Part shown: positions 1 through 7,826 of the stretch, one piece after another | How positions within the stretch are numbered: the stretch's first letter is position 1 | How the letters are laid out: every line of letters starts with the position of its first letter | Source: Candidatus Cloacimonadota bacterium | Lineage (GTDB): Bacteria; Cloacimonadota; Cloacimonadia; Cloacimonadales; TCS61 | Length of the DNA: 50,895 nt | NCBI GenBank assembly: GCA_021157525.1 | Contig: JAGGWK010000082.1 | Span: 1-50,895, forward strand | Reading direction: 5' to 3' | Translations under genes and position numbers: made by a program | The notes under the pieces: generated by a model | Told to the model about the DNA's origin: nothing | The model's input: only the letters and a program-made list of their open reading frames with translations | The model's database searches: none

Positions 1-939
1 GAAGTTATTTTGGCTGCCGGCCACACCCCCATAGACCTCAACAATATCTTTGTTACCGGCGATGCCCGGAAGTATGTGGAAGCGGCCGAATTTGACGGCT
101 ACCCCCGCAACATCTGCAGCTGGATAAAGGGTCTTTACAGCGTTGCCTTGCAAAACCATATTGATACGGTGGTTGGGGTGGTAGAAGGAGATTGCTCAAA
201 CACCCAGTCATTGATGGCCACACTGCAAGACAAGGGGGTGCGGGTGCTGCCTTTTAGTTTTCCCCACAGCCGCGACAGGCAAAGACTGGTCGAGGAGATT
301 ACTCGATTCGAAGCACTTTTTGATGTGGATCACGCAGCCGTGATGGCCATGAAACGCCGTCTGGATGGCATCCGTGCCAAGTTGGTGATGTTGGATGAAC
401 TCACCTGGCGTGAGCATAAAGTTACCGGGCTGGAGAATCATTTGTGGCTGGTCAATTCCTCTGATTTTCAGGGAGATCCCGACACTTTTGAAAGCCGATT
501 GGACACTTTTTTGATGGAAGCCAGACAGCGGGAGCCCATCCAAGCCCAATTCCATTTTGCCTATTTGGGAGTACCACCCATCCTCACCGATCTATACGAT
601 TTTTTGATGGAATCCGGTGTGCATGTGGTGTTCAATGAAATCCAGCGGCAGTTTGCCATGCCCTATCTGGAAGAGGACATTGTGGAGCAATACCTGCGCT
701 ATACCTACCCTTACAGCATTTTTCACCGACTGGACGACATCAAGTCAGAGCTGGACAAGCGTGGCGTGGATGGAGTGATCAATTACGCCCAGTCATTCTG
801 TCACCGCCAAATCGACGGCATCCTGATAAAAAAAGCCATAGACCTGCCCATACTCATGGTAGAAGGTGACGCCCCGGGGCCTCTGGATGCCCGCACAAAA
901 CTGCGAATCGAGAGTTTTTTGGATATGTTGCGATATTAG
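1..939 (+). CDS. 2-hydroxyacyl-CoA dehydratase family protein (HgdB/BcrC-like), 5'-truncated by the window
   Basis: The frame is open from base 1, and the visible start reads EVILAAGHTPIDLN. This matches the 'PEEIIxAAGxxPxxL' opening of this family, so the real start lies upstream and the TTG at 10 is not the start. The family forms the dehydratase half of oxygen-sensitive 4Fe-4S enzymes that remove water from 2-hydroxyacyl-CoA or reduce aromatic acyl-CoA, usually with an ATP-driven activator. Three cysteines that could ligate the cluster are seen in PRNICSW, GDCSNT and SFCHRQ (about residues 36, 62 and 264 counted from base 10). The C-terminal lobe has the usual VEGD and final helix. No activator or sister subunit is in view, so the substrate cannot be named. 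Many lone members are uncharacterised. Confidence 0.85.
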   Translation, partial: EVILAAGHTPIDLNNIFVTGDARKYVEAAEFDGYPRNICSWIKGLYSVALQNHIDTVVGVVEGDCSNTQSLMATLQDKGVRVLPFSFPHSRDRQRLVEEITRFEALFDVDHAAVMAMKRRLDGIRAKLVMLDELTWREHKVTGLENHLWLVNSSDFQGDPDTFESRLDTFLMEARQREPIQAQFHFAYLGVPPILTDLYDFLMESGVHVVFNEIQRQFAMPYLEEDIVEQYLRYTYPYSIFHRLDDIKSELDKRGVDGVINYAQSFCHRQIDGILIKKAIDLPILMVEGDAPGPLDARTKLRIESFLDMLRY

Positions 940-1192
940 CAAAAGAGAATCTCATGCGAAATTGCATCCTGGTTTTTACCTGTTCAATTTTTTTGGCGAA
1001 GATAATCCACAAATACAGAGGATGGAATATTTTGTTATTTTCTCCTACGTCTTCTCCCTTTTCCCTTCCCTGTGCTTCTCCCCGTAAAATAATAAACCTT
1101 GCTAAGATAACCCCTTACGAAATTTCTGGTTATGCAATTTCATAATGAATGGATTAATCCAATGAAATTCGAAAGAAGATAAGAAGGAATGA
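940..1192. other. Intergenic region upstream of the DEAD-box helicase
   Basis: About 250 bases with no credible gene. A GCATCCTG copy of the over-represented motif lies near 973, and a good Shine-Dalgarno (AAGGA) precedes the helicase ATG. I see no clear terminator hairpin for the preceding gene. Confidence 0.5.
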
Positions 1193-2857
1193 ATGAACAC
1201 AGTTGCAAATTTTGAAGCTCTGGGGCTGAGCACGGAAACTCTCCAGGCCCTCACCAAGAAAGGTTTTGAAGAACCCACGCCTATCCAGGCTCTAACGATT
1301 CCCCTATTACTGCAAGATACCAATGACATCATCGGTCAGGCACAAACAGGTACCGGGAAAACCGCGGCTTTTGGCCTGCCAATTATAGAACGGATCACAC
1401 CTCAGGGAGGGATGGTGCAAGCCATTATCCTCACCCCTACTCGTGAGCTTGCCATCCAGGTTGCCGAAGAGATGAGCTCCTTTCGGGGAAATCGGCACAT
1501 CTCCATCTTGCCCGTGTACGGTGGCCAGGCCATCGAAGGTCAATTACGCCGTCTCAGGCGCGGAGTGGACATAGTAGTAGGTACACCGGGACGCATTATA
1601 GACCACTTAAACCGTGGCTCTCTGGATTTGAACAGTATCACTCACATGGTGCTGGATGAAGCTGACGAAATGCTGAATATGGGATTTATTGAAGATATCG
1701 AAACCATTCTCAGCAAAACGCCATACAAAAAGCGGATGTTGCTTTTCTCGGCCACAATGCCGGCACCGATTTTGAAACTCGCATCTAATTACATGCGGAA
1801 TCATCAGATAATAAAAGCTCCGTCGGCTCACCTAACAGTATCTGCCACCGATCAGATCTATTTTGAAGTTCGGGCATCCGATAAGTATGAGGCCCTCTGC
1901 CGCATTATAGACCTGGAACCGGAATTTTACGCTCTGGTATTTTGCCGCACCCGCCTGCAGGTGGATGATCTTTCCCAGGCATTGCAAGATCGCGGCTATG
2001 ACGCAGCCGGACTCCACGGAGAAATATCCCAGGCCCAGCGGGAACGTACCTTGGATAAATTCCGCAACAAGAAAATCTCCATCCTGGTAGCTACCGACGT
2101 GGCAGCACGGGGCATCGACATCGTTGACCTTACCCACGTGCTGAACTACTCCCTGCCACAAGATCCCGAATCTTACATCCATCGCATCGGTCGTACTGGC
2201 CGTGCCGGAAAAGAAGGAACCGCCATCACCTTTATCACTCCAGCGGAATATCGCAAATTGCTCTATATTCAGCGCATCACAAAAACGGAGATTCGCAAAG
2301 AGCAACTTCCCCGGATAAAAGACATTATAAAATCCAAACAGGAAGAGCTGATCAACGAGGTGAGCAAAATCATCGATGAGAATACCTACACAGAAAACAT
2401 AGACATCGCAAACCGGCTTCTTGCGGATTACCCGGCCGATCAAGTGGTCGCCGCTCTGATTGCCAATGCCTACGAAGATGCTTTCTCGCCAGAGAAATAT
2501 CATAAAATCGGTGAGACCGGCAGAATGTCCAATCGTTCCGACCGCCGAGATCGCCCTGATCGCCACACGCCAGATGTCTCCGGCATCACCCGCCTCTTTA
2601 TTGCTCTTGGCAAAAAAGACAAGATGACACCGCGCAAACTGGTTGATCTCATCCGGGATACTGCCATGGTGGAGAGCCGCCTCATTCGGGATGTGCAAAT
2701 CTACGATAATTTCTCCTTTGCCAATGTTCCCTTTGCCGAAGCCGAACAAATTATAAAGGTCTTCAGCAAGCGGGGACGCAATAACATGCCCCTGGTAGTA
2801 AAAGCCAAGGGTGAGGTAAAACACTCCCGGCGTCCACGCACAAAACGCTATAATTAA
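1193..2857 (+). CDS. deaD: DEAD-box ATP-dependent RNA helicase with DbpA-type RNA-binding domain
   Basis: Cytosolic RNA helicase, probably acting in ribosome assembly, mRNA turnover or cold adaptation like DeaD/CsdA. All core motifs are visible: Q motif near residue 31, AQTGTGKT (50-57), PTRELA (82-87), GTPGR (130-134), DEAD (155-158), SAT (186-188), TDVAARGID (about 301-309) and HRIGRTGRAG (330-339). After a charged linker (about 430-465) a DbpA-like RNA-binding fold covers about 470-545, followed by a basic tail. The ATG at 1193 has AAGGA seven bases upstream and gives 554 residues, normal for the family. The gene stands alone. Assignment to DeaD rather than DbpA rests on overall layout; the helicase class itself is certain. 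Confidence 0.95.
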   Translation: MNTVANFEALGLSTETLQALTKKGFEEPTPIQALTIPLLLQDTNDIIGQAQTGTGKTAAFGLPIIERITPQGGMVQAIILTPTRELAIQVAEEMSSFRGNRHISILPVYGGQAIEGQLRRLRRGVDIVVGTPGRIIDHLNRGSLDLNSITHMVLDEADEMLNMGFIEDIETILSKTPYKKRMLLFSATMPAPILKLASNYMRNHQIIKAPSAHLTVSATDQIYFEVRASDKYEALCRIIDLEPEFYALVFCRTRLQVDDLSQALQDRGYDAAGLHGEISQAQRERTLDKFRNKKISILVATDVAARGIDIVDLTHVLNYSLPQDPESYIHRIGRTGRAGKEGTAITFITPAEYRKLLYIQRITKTEIRKEQLPRIKDIIKSKQEELINEVSKIIDENTYTENIDIANRLLADYPADQVVAALIANAYEDAFSPEKYHKIGETGRMSNRSDRRDRPDRHTPDVSGITRLFIALGKKDKMTPRKLVDLIRDTAMVESRLIRDVQIYDNFSFANVPFAEAEQIIKVFSKRGRNNMPLVVKAKGEVKHSRRPRTKRYN

Positions 2858-2881
2858 TTTTCCCTTTACATAAAAACGCTC

Positions 2882-2913
2882 CACTCCATCTTTCATGAAA
2901 AAAAGATGGAGTG
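2882..2913 (+). promoter_or_regulatory. Perfect 12-bp hairpin covering the mtnA ribosome-binding site
   Basis: CACTCCATCTTT (2882-2893) pairs perfectly with AAAGATGGAGTG (2902-2913) around an 8-base loop. The mtnA Shine-Dalgarno GGAG (2908-2911) lies inside the 3' arm and the ATG follows at 2917. There is no run of T after the stem, so it is a poor intrinsic terminator for the helicase gene. Occlusion of the ribosome-binding site is at least as likely. Confidence 0.7.
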
Positions 2914-2916
2914 TTT

Positions 2917-3981
2917 ATGCGTGTTAATGGGATTCATTACAAAACCGTCTGGATGGAAGGATCGTCAGTCTTTCTCATCGAGCAAAATAAGCTCCCTTTC
3001 TCCTTTGAAATCTATGAAGCAAAAACCTGTGCCGATACCTGCAACGCCATTACTACGATGCAAGTTCGCGGCGCCGGAGCCATCGGCTGCACCGCAGCTT
3101 TTGCCATGGCTCAAGGTTTTTCAGAAGCGCCGGAAATTGGCTTTCTGGATGCGGTAAATAGAGCCAAAGCAAAAATTGAAGCCACGCGACCTACCGCCCA
3201 AAACCTCTTTTACGCTACCAATTTTGTCTATGGCCAGGCAATGGCTGCATCCAACCCCAGAGAAGAAGCGGTAAAAGCTGCCAACCAGGTACTGGCAAAA
3301 GATACTCGGGATTCACGACAAATCGGCCAGTTTGGTGCATCCCTTATTCAGGATGGATGGAATGTCGCCACCCATTGCAATGCCGGCTGGCTGGCTTTCA
3401 GTGATTTTGGCACAGCCCTCTCTCCCGTCTACATCGCCAGAGATCAAGGGAAAAAACTCTTTGTCTATGCCGATGAAACCAGACCCCGGAGTCAGGGGGG
3501 ACGTCTTACAGCCTGGGAGCTGCGTCATGAAGGGATACCGCACGCCATCATTCCCGATAACGCTACAGCAGCATTGATGGCCGCGGGCAAAATAGATATG
3601 ATGTTCGTCGGCGCAGACCGCATAGCAGCTAATGGTGATGTGGCCAATAAAATAGGAACATTGGAAAAGGCAATTTGTGCTCAGCAATTCGATGTACCCT
3701 TCTATGTGGCGGCGCCCACTTCCACCTTCGATCTCTCCTGCGCCAGTGGAACTGATATCCCCATCGAGATACGGCACCAAGACGAAGTTCACTACGTCAG
3801 TGGGCCCGATGCCGACGGCATCCTGCGCCGCATACGGATCACCGCACCGGGATCCGATGCATACAATCCTGCCTTCGATGTGACACCTGCCCGCTTCATC
3901 ACCGGCATCATCACCGAGATTGGCATACTCAAAACCCACGAAATCGTAGAGAAAATCGGAGACCTCCATGAGCGGATATGA
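2917..3981 (+). CDS. mtnA: S-methyl-5-thioribose-1-phosphate isomerase
   Basis: Interconverts an aldose 1-phosphate (5-methylthioribose-1-P, or 5-deoxyribose-1-P in some bacteria) and the ketose 1-phosphate in salvage of SAM-derived by-products. Family hallmarks are the opening VWMEG, the KVRGAGAIG-like segment (here TTMQVRGAGAIG), the catalytic-Cys motif THCNAGWLA, the TRPRSQGGRLTAWEL block and the catalytic-Asp motif VGADRIAANGDVANKIGT. The ATG at 2917 (354 residues) is preferred over the GTG at 2911, because that GTG overlaps the Shine-Dalgarno GGAG. The downstream aldolase gene overlaps by 14 bases, so the two enzymes are almost certainly co-translated. The eIF2B-alpha relatives are excluded by the full MtnA motif set. 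Confidence 0.95.
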   Translation: MRVNGIHYKTVWMEGSSVFLIEQNKLPFSFEIYEAKTCADTCNAITTMQVRGAGAIGCTAAFAMAQGFSEAPEIGFLDAVNRAKAKIEATRPTAQNLFYATNFVYGQAMAASNPREEAVKAANQVLAKDTRDSRQIGQFGASLIQDGWNVATHCNAGWLAFSDFGTALSPVYIARDQGKKLFVYADETRPRSQGGRLTAWELRHEGIPHAIIPDNATAALMAAGKIDMMFVGADRIAANGDVANKIGTLEKAICAQQFDVPFYVAAPTSTFDLSCASGTDIPIEIRHQDEVHYVSGPDADGILRRIRITAPGSDAYNPAFDVTPARFITGIITEIGILKTHEIVEKIGDLHERI

Positions 3982-4564
3982 GGGAGTAAAGTTTACCACC
4001 ACCATGTTGGGGGACGAAGTTCCTCAGGATGTAAGATTGGCCCAACTGAAGCAGTGGTGCACTTTTTATCATACTCATCACCTGGCGCCGCCATACTCCG
4101 GCGGAAGCTATGGCAATCTCAGTTTTCGAGAAGCTCCCGACGCCGAGTCTTTCATCATCACCGGTACCTGCATGGGACTCAAAGAAAACCTTCGCAACGA
4201 CCAGTTTGTGCAGGTGAGCTATTGCGATATGGAGCAGCGAATTGTCTTTGCCAGAGGATGCCGTAAACCATCGTCGGAGAGTATGTTGCACTTTGCTATT
4301 TATCAGCAGCGGCCAGACGTAGAAGCAATATTCCACGGCCATGGGGAAGTGATAATGAATCATGCTGAGCAGTTGGGATTGCCCATCACTGGCACAGCAG
4401 AACCCTATGGAACGGTGGAGCTGGCCAAAAGCCTATTGGCAATCTTGGCAGATCATCACATCTTGATCATGCGAGATCATGGGTTTATTGTGCTTGGTAA
4501 CAGTTTGGCCGATGCGGGAGTGCGCACTATGGCGCTTCTGGAAAAAGCAAAACATGTTTCGTAA
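3968..4564 (+). CDS. Class II aldolase/adducin family protein (MtnB or DHAP-shunt aldolase)
   Basis: Zinc-dependent aldolase or dehydratase of the fuculose-phosphate aldolase fold. The phosphate-binding GNLS (with GG just before) and TGT, the catalytic Glu in PSSES, the zinc ligands in HGHG and the third zinc His in RDHGF are all visible. The length of 198 residues is typical. The start overlaps mtnA by 14 bases and has GGAG in front. Two functions fit: methylthioribulose-1-P dehydratase (MtnB) of the methionine salvage pathway, or the aldolase of the DHAP shunt that splits 5-(deoxy/methylthio)ribulose-1-P. No mtnC, mtnD or mtnE gene is nearby, which mildly favours the shunt. The sequence alone does not decide. 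Confidence 0.85.
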   Translation: MSGYEGVKFTTTMLGDEVPQDVRLAQLKQWCTFYHTHHLAPPYSGGSYGNLSFREAPDAESFIITGTCMGLKENLRNDQFVQVSYCDMEQRIVFARGCRKPSSESMLHFAIYQQRPDVEAIFHGHGEVIMNHAEQLGLPITGTAEPYGTVELAKSLLAILADHHILIMRDHGFIVLGNSLADAGVRTMALLEKAKHVS

Positions 4565-4689
4565 CCCCAAAAAACAGGATCGGTACTGAACAGCGGCTGG
4601 CTGAGATTCGTAACTTTTAAGCCATCGAGGCTTGACCGACAATAAGAAAATTGTAACGAAGAAATAAAATTAGACCAAGGAGAGAAACA

Positions 4690-4914
4690 ATGACATTAAT
4701 CGAAGTTGATACCCGCAGATTTGTCAATATGGACAAGGTTTTTAAGTTTGACCTGATCAAGCTGGAACAGGAAGAACGCTTTTTTTTCCGGTTTTACAGT
4801 TCCAATGAAACGGATATAAGCAGCCGGGGATTTGACAGCGAAACAGCTGCTATTGACTGGCTGAATCTGCAGATAATGCGGGCTGCTGGCTCAAACGAAA
4901 TACTTCCGCTGTAG
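4690..4914 (+). CDS. Small conserved-looking protein of unknown function
   Basis: 74 residues, not recognised. The start is well supported by AAGGAG eight bases upstream. The protein is soluble, rich in Phe/Glu/Asp, with no signal peptide, cysteine or transmembrane segment. The central segment alternates charged and aromatic residues (EERFFFRFYSS) as in a small beta-sheet and ends in a predicted helix (AAIDWLNLQIMRAA). It stands alone between the mtnA pair and the chalcone-isomerase-like gene. I call it real because of its ribosome-binding site and composition, but no function can be offered. Confidence 0.6.
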   Translation: MTLIEVDTRRFVNMDKVFKFDLIKLEQEERFFFRFYSSNETDISSRGFDSETAAIDWLNLQIMRAAGSNEILPL

Positions 4915-5255
4915 TGCAGAAGTTCGGATTTCCTTCCCCTCTGCAGTGTCTGAGAGAACTGAGGGCCGTCGCAACTGCGGATACTGAGAGAGACACAATC
5001 TGCTGACAGCCACCGTGATACCCGCTATCTTTTACAAACTACTTCTTCAAGAAGGATATAGGCTATGATGGCGGTGAACACCGGAATGGTGAAAGAAATC
5101 AGATTCACACCAAAGTTCTCTCCACAAAACCAAGATGGAAGTAACCATTTTCCCGGGGATCAATCTGTCTCGCAGGCAGCTGATACAAAAATAACTTGCG
5201 TTAAATAACTTCCCTTCCTCTGCTGTTACACGGAAAGAACAGAGGAGGTTACCAG
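4915..5255. other. 341-base intergenic region with one possible 47-residue ORF
   Basis: No recognised element. An ATG ORF at 5065-5208 (47 residues, MMAVNTGMVKEI...) follows an AAGGATATAGG stretch and could be a small protein, but its composition is unremarkable. CCTCTG upstream and CAGAGG overlapping the Shine-Dalgarno of the next gene (AGAGGAGG, about 5241-5248) can pair weakly. The CTGAGAG stretch near 4950 superficially recalls a THI-box but lacks the rest of that element. Confidence 0.35.
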
Positions 5256-5807
5256 ATGAAAAGATTAGTGCTGTGTATGTTGCTTGCCCTCGTTACGCTC
5301 CCCATTGTTTCCCGGGAGATTGGAGGCGTATTGCTTCCGGATAATCTGAATGTTGCGGGCCAGGAGCTACAACTCAATGGCGCAGGATTGCGGAAAAAAG
5401 CATTCATCAAGGTGTATGCCTGCGGCCTCTATATGCCCGCTGCATCCAGTGATGCTGACGCCATATTGGCAGATTCCACAGCCATCGTGGTGCGGATGCA
5501 CTTCATCTACAAAAAGGTCGGTGCGAAAAAACTCATTTCCGCGTGGAATGAAGGTTTTGAAAACGCAGGATTCCAGCAGACTTTTGCTTCGGAGATACAA
5601 ACATTCAACAGCTTCTTCAGCCAGGATGCGAAGAAAAACGATGTGTACGACATCAGCTACCTTCCCGGTACCGGCATCCAGATTTCCCGCAATAACTCTG
5701 TGGTGGGAACCATACCAAACCCCGCATTCCGCAAAGCCGTATTTTCCATCTGGCTGGGAGACAAAACTGCCCTTCCCGGCCTGAAAAAAAAGCTGCTCAA
5801 CCTATGA
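5256..5807 (+). CDS. Exported chalcone-isomerase-like protein
   Basis: A signal peptide of about 19 residues (MKRLVLCMLLALVTLPIVS) precedes a chalcone-isomerase-like fold (bacterial CHI-like group). The N-terminal GVLLPD...LNGAGLRKK stretch and the KVYACGLYMP strand are typical of the family, as are FNSFF with a downstream lysine/aspartate-rich turn and the C-terminal VFSIWLGDK. In bacteria these periplasmic proteins are thought to bind small hydrophobic ligands such as fatty acids; true chalcone isomerase activity is not expected. AGGAGG lies seven bases before the ATG. It is a single-gene unit. Confidence 0.8.
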   Translation: MKRLVLCMLLALVTLPIVSREIGGVLLPDNLNVAGQELQLNGAGLRKKAFIKVYACGLYMPAASSDADAILADSTAIVVRMHFIYKKVGAKKLISAWNEGFENAGFQQTFASEIQTFNSFFSQDAKKNDVYDISYLPGTGIQISRNNSVVGTIPNPAFRKAVFSIWLGDKTALPGLKKKLLNL

Positions 5808-5934
5808 TGAAACTATCGTGAAGCGATCAATAAACACATCTATCCGGAACTTATTCACAGGGTGCATGGACAGTTTAGCCGTCTTTTATCCCAATGCTGC
5901 CAGCGCTCAAAAGCACATTAATCTGTAGGCCGGA

Positions 5935-6276
5935 ATGAAATTCATGTACACTTTCAAAGATGCACTACTGGCAAAAGCAATTCGTAAAATTCTAGAGCGT
6001 AAGATTCGCGACTATGGCAGGATTGAAGCTTTTTCTCTAGATTCTCGACGCAAACAAATGACGGTCAGCATTTTACTGGATGGCGAAGTTAATGCCTTGG
6101 ATGTAAAAATCATCCGGTACCAATTCGATACCACTGCGGACTGTGTGAGATTTGAGAAAGTCTCAACTTCCCGCATCTGGCTGAACAGGCTGCTGGAAAA
6201 AAAGTTTGACCACCCGAAAAAGCGCAAAGTTGCTCTTTCTCCTGCCCTGGTAAAAGCCCTGAAGTTTCTGCTGTAG
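5935..6276 (+). CDS. Small basic protein of unknown function
   Basis: 113 residues, not recognised. It has no signal peptide, is basic overall (many Lys/Arg) and contains alternating strands in the middle (QMTVSILLDGEVNALDVKIIRYQF). That segment suggests a small alpha/beta or lipid-binding-like fold. The start has a weak GGCCGG-type ribosome-binding site close to the ATG. It lies 127 bases after the chalcone-isomerase-like gene on the same strand and may share its transcript. Codon use matches the neighbours rather than the AT-rich block that begins just after it. Confidence 0.55.
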   Translation: MKFMYTFKDALLAKAIRKILERKIRDYGRIEAFSLDSRRKQMTVSILLDGEVNALDVKIIRYQFDTTADCVRFEKVSTSRIWLNRLLEKKFDHPKKRKVALSPALVKALKFLL

Positions 6277-6285
6277 CGGAGCAAA

Positions 6286-6591
6286 TCACCATAAATGAAT
6301 CGAATACAAATCGGTTATATTTGATTTCATTACTTCACCGGGAAGATCATACAAATCGATCAATCTCTGCTGATATTTCTCTGTCTTTTCGGATAACAGC
6401 TGATTCCGCACTTTACCATGTAGTTCTTTGATAACAGACATATTCTTAGAAAGAAGTTCTTTAATTTACTCTTCTTCAAGAGACATCAACCACGATGTAT
6501 CCAGTCTATAAGCCTGAATTGGTTCACTGAAGACAAATGAAAGCAAAGACCTATGCAGATTGTAATCTTGTTTGATAATCCCGATATACTG
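6286..6591 (-). pseudogene. Decayed ORF fragment, unknown family
   Basis: Reading the minus strand from 6591 down to the TGA at 6286-6288 gives about 100 codons with one internal TAA (at 6466-6468) and no good start. The translation looks like real protein, with helical, charged stretches such as SEKTEKYQQRLIDLYDLPGEV and a segment EPIQAYRLDTSWLMSLEEE before the stop. It may be the end of a restriction- or toxin-type accessory protein, but I do not recognise the family. Confidence 0.4.
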
Positions 6592-6692
6592 TTAAATAGC
6601 GCTGATTATTCTTCTGACACTTGTGAATTAGGATGGAATGGAGTAAATACAGGGACTGATTTTAATGATGGTGGTTATGATGACCTTCCTTA

Positions 6693-6750
6693 AAAAATCT
6701 CTTTCCACAAAAAGGTCATATAATACATTAGTTCATTGAAAGAGATTTTT
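6693..6750 (+). repeat. Perfect 13-bp inverted repeat with 32-base spacer
   Basis: AAAAATCTCTTTC at 6693-6705 and GAAAGAGATTTTT at 6738-6750. The right arm ends in a T run, so it could act as a terminator on the plus strand, but the long loop is unusual. It may instead be the remnant of a mobile-element end. It sits 40 bases before the patatin gene. Confidence 0.5.
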
Positions 6751-6789
6751 ATAAGATGGGTGAGGTTTCGTAAGAGCTAAAAGGAGAAA

Positions 6790-7737
6790 ATGATCATGGA
6801 ATGGAAAAATGAATTGATGAAACACTTCCACAAGAAAAAGGTGGGATTGGTTCTTGGTAGTGGTGGTGCAAAAGGATTATCCCATATCGGAGTGATAAAA
6901 TTTCTAGAAGAAATGGATGTAAAAATCAATTTTATCACAGGCTCAAGTATCGGAGCTCTGATTGGAGGTGCTTACGCCAGTGGGCTAAGTATCAAAGAAA
7001 TTGAAGATATTGCATTGGAAACCGATTTAACCACCACTGCGAAGTTGTTTTCACCCGGATTTGGAAACTCTGGTTTAGTTACAGGCTCAAAAGTTTCAGA
7101 ACTTCTACGCTCAATGTTAGGGAACATAAACATAGAAAATTTGAAGATTCCCTTTACTGCCGTAGCAACCGATATCGTCACAGGAGAGGAAATCCGGTTT
7201 AGTAAAGGCAATCTTGTGGAAGCGATTCGTGCCAGTATTTCAATTCCAGTTATCTTTAAACCGGTGATATGGAATAACATTGTTCTCGTTGACGGCGGTT
7301 TGGTCAATCCGGTTCCCATTAATGTCGCTCGTGAGATGGGAGCGGATTACATCATTGCCGTTAATATTCTATCCTCCAAAATCAATCCAAACGTGAAATC
7401 CGATAAAAAGGCCAAGAACAAAATTGAATCGGACAAGCATCTCGAAATCATTCTTGCTCTGCAAAGAAAGCTTGAAGGCCTGATAGTTGATCATAAATGG
7501 ATACGAAATTTTATCAAACACAAAGAAAAAGAAGATTTGCCAGGAATGAAAAAAATACTTAATCACTCAGTTCAGATAATCCAGGAAAGATTAGTTGATC
7601 TGTCTGTTAAATTATACAGACCAGATGTTTTGATTGAACCAGAAGTAGGAAATATCGGCACATTCGACTTTTATAAAGCAGAAGAAGTAATCGAACTGGG
7701 ATATACGGCTGCCGAAACAGCTTTAAATAAAAAATAA
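6790..7737 (+). CDS. Patatin-like phospholipase family protein (RssA-like)
   Basis: Serine hydrolase with a Ser-Asp dyad acting on lipid acyl esters. The oxyanion motif GSGGAKG (24-30), nucleophile elbow GSSIG (51-55, Ser53) and catalytic-Asp motif DGG (168-170) are all intact in the first 200 residues. The C-terminal third is charged and helical (AKNKIESDKH..., HKEKEDLP) and is not recognised. There is no signal peptide, so it is likely cytosolic or peripheral to the membrane. Start choice is between ATG 6790 and ATG 6796; AAGGAG at 6781-6786 favours the latter by spacing (9 bases). Base composition is clearly more AT-rich than the rest of the window and shared with the next two genes, suggesting acquisition as a block. 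Confidence 0.9.
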   Translation: MIMEWKNELMKHFHKKKVGLVLGSGGAKGLSHIGVIKFLEEMDVKINFITGSSIGALIGGAYASGLSIKEIEDIALETDLTTTAKLFSPGFGNSGLVTGSKVSELLRSMLGNINIENLKIPFTAVATDIVTGEEIRFSKGNLVEAIRASISIPVIFKPVIWNNIVLVDGGLVNPVPINVAREMGADYIIAVNILSSKINPNVKSDKKAKNKIESDKHLEIILALQRKLEGLIVDHKWIRNFIKHKEKEDLPGMKKILNHSVQIIQERLVDLSVKLYRPDVLIEPEVGNIGTFDFYKAEEVIELGYTAAETALNKK

Positions 7738-7747
7738 AGGAGTATTT

Positions 7748-7798
7748 ATGCTCAAGCACCATCGGCAGAGAACACTATATAAAGCGCAGATACGGTGA
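7748..7798 (+). CDS. Possible 16-residue leader ORF upstream of the MFS gene
   Basis: Immediately after the patatin stop codon a strong AGGAG sits five bases before an ATG opening a 16-codon frame (MLKHHRQRTLYKAQIR). It ends 28 bases before the MFS start. The peptide is very basic. It may couple translation or be a leader, or be the stub of a lost gene. The MFS start itself has only a weak ribosome-binding site, which fits translation reinitiation from this ORF. Confidence 0.3.
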   Translation: MLKHHRQRTLYKAQIR

Positions 7799-7826
7799 TA
7801 AATACACCGGGAAAGAGATTGATACG

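Larger units (their letters stand above)
6277..6789. other. AT-rich intergenic stretch with gene remnants
   Basis: About 500 bases without an intact gene. They hold a decayed minus-strand reading frame (6286-6591), a plus-strand ORF of 46 codons at 6553-6693 rich in Asp/Gly/Asn, possibly a tail fragment, and a perfect 13-bp inverted repeat (6693-6705/6738-6750). This is the left margin of the AT-rich block. Confidence 0.5.

Noticed and set aside
1832-2896. Long minus-strand ORF of 354 codons opposite deaD
   Set aside because: It is a shadow of the helicase gene, with no ribosome site or recognisable protein pattern.
4940-5020. Possible TPP riboswitch around CTGAGAG
   Set aside because: Only the short CTGAGA stretch fits; the conserved second half of the THI-box is absent and the next gene is unrelated to thiamine.
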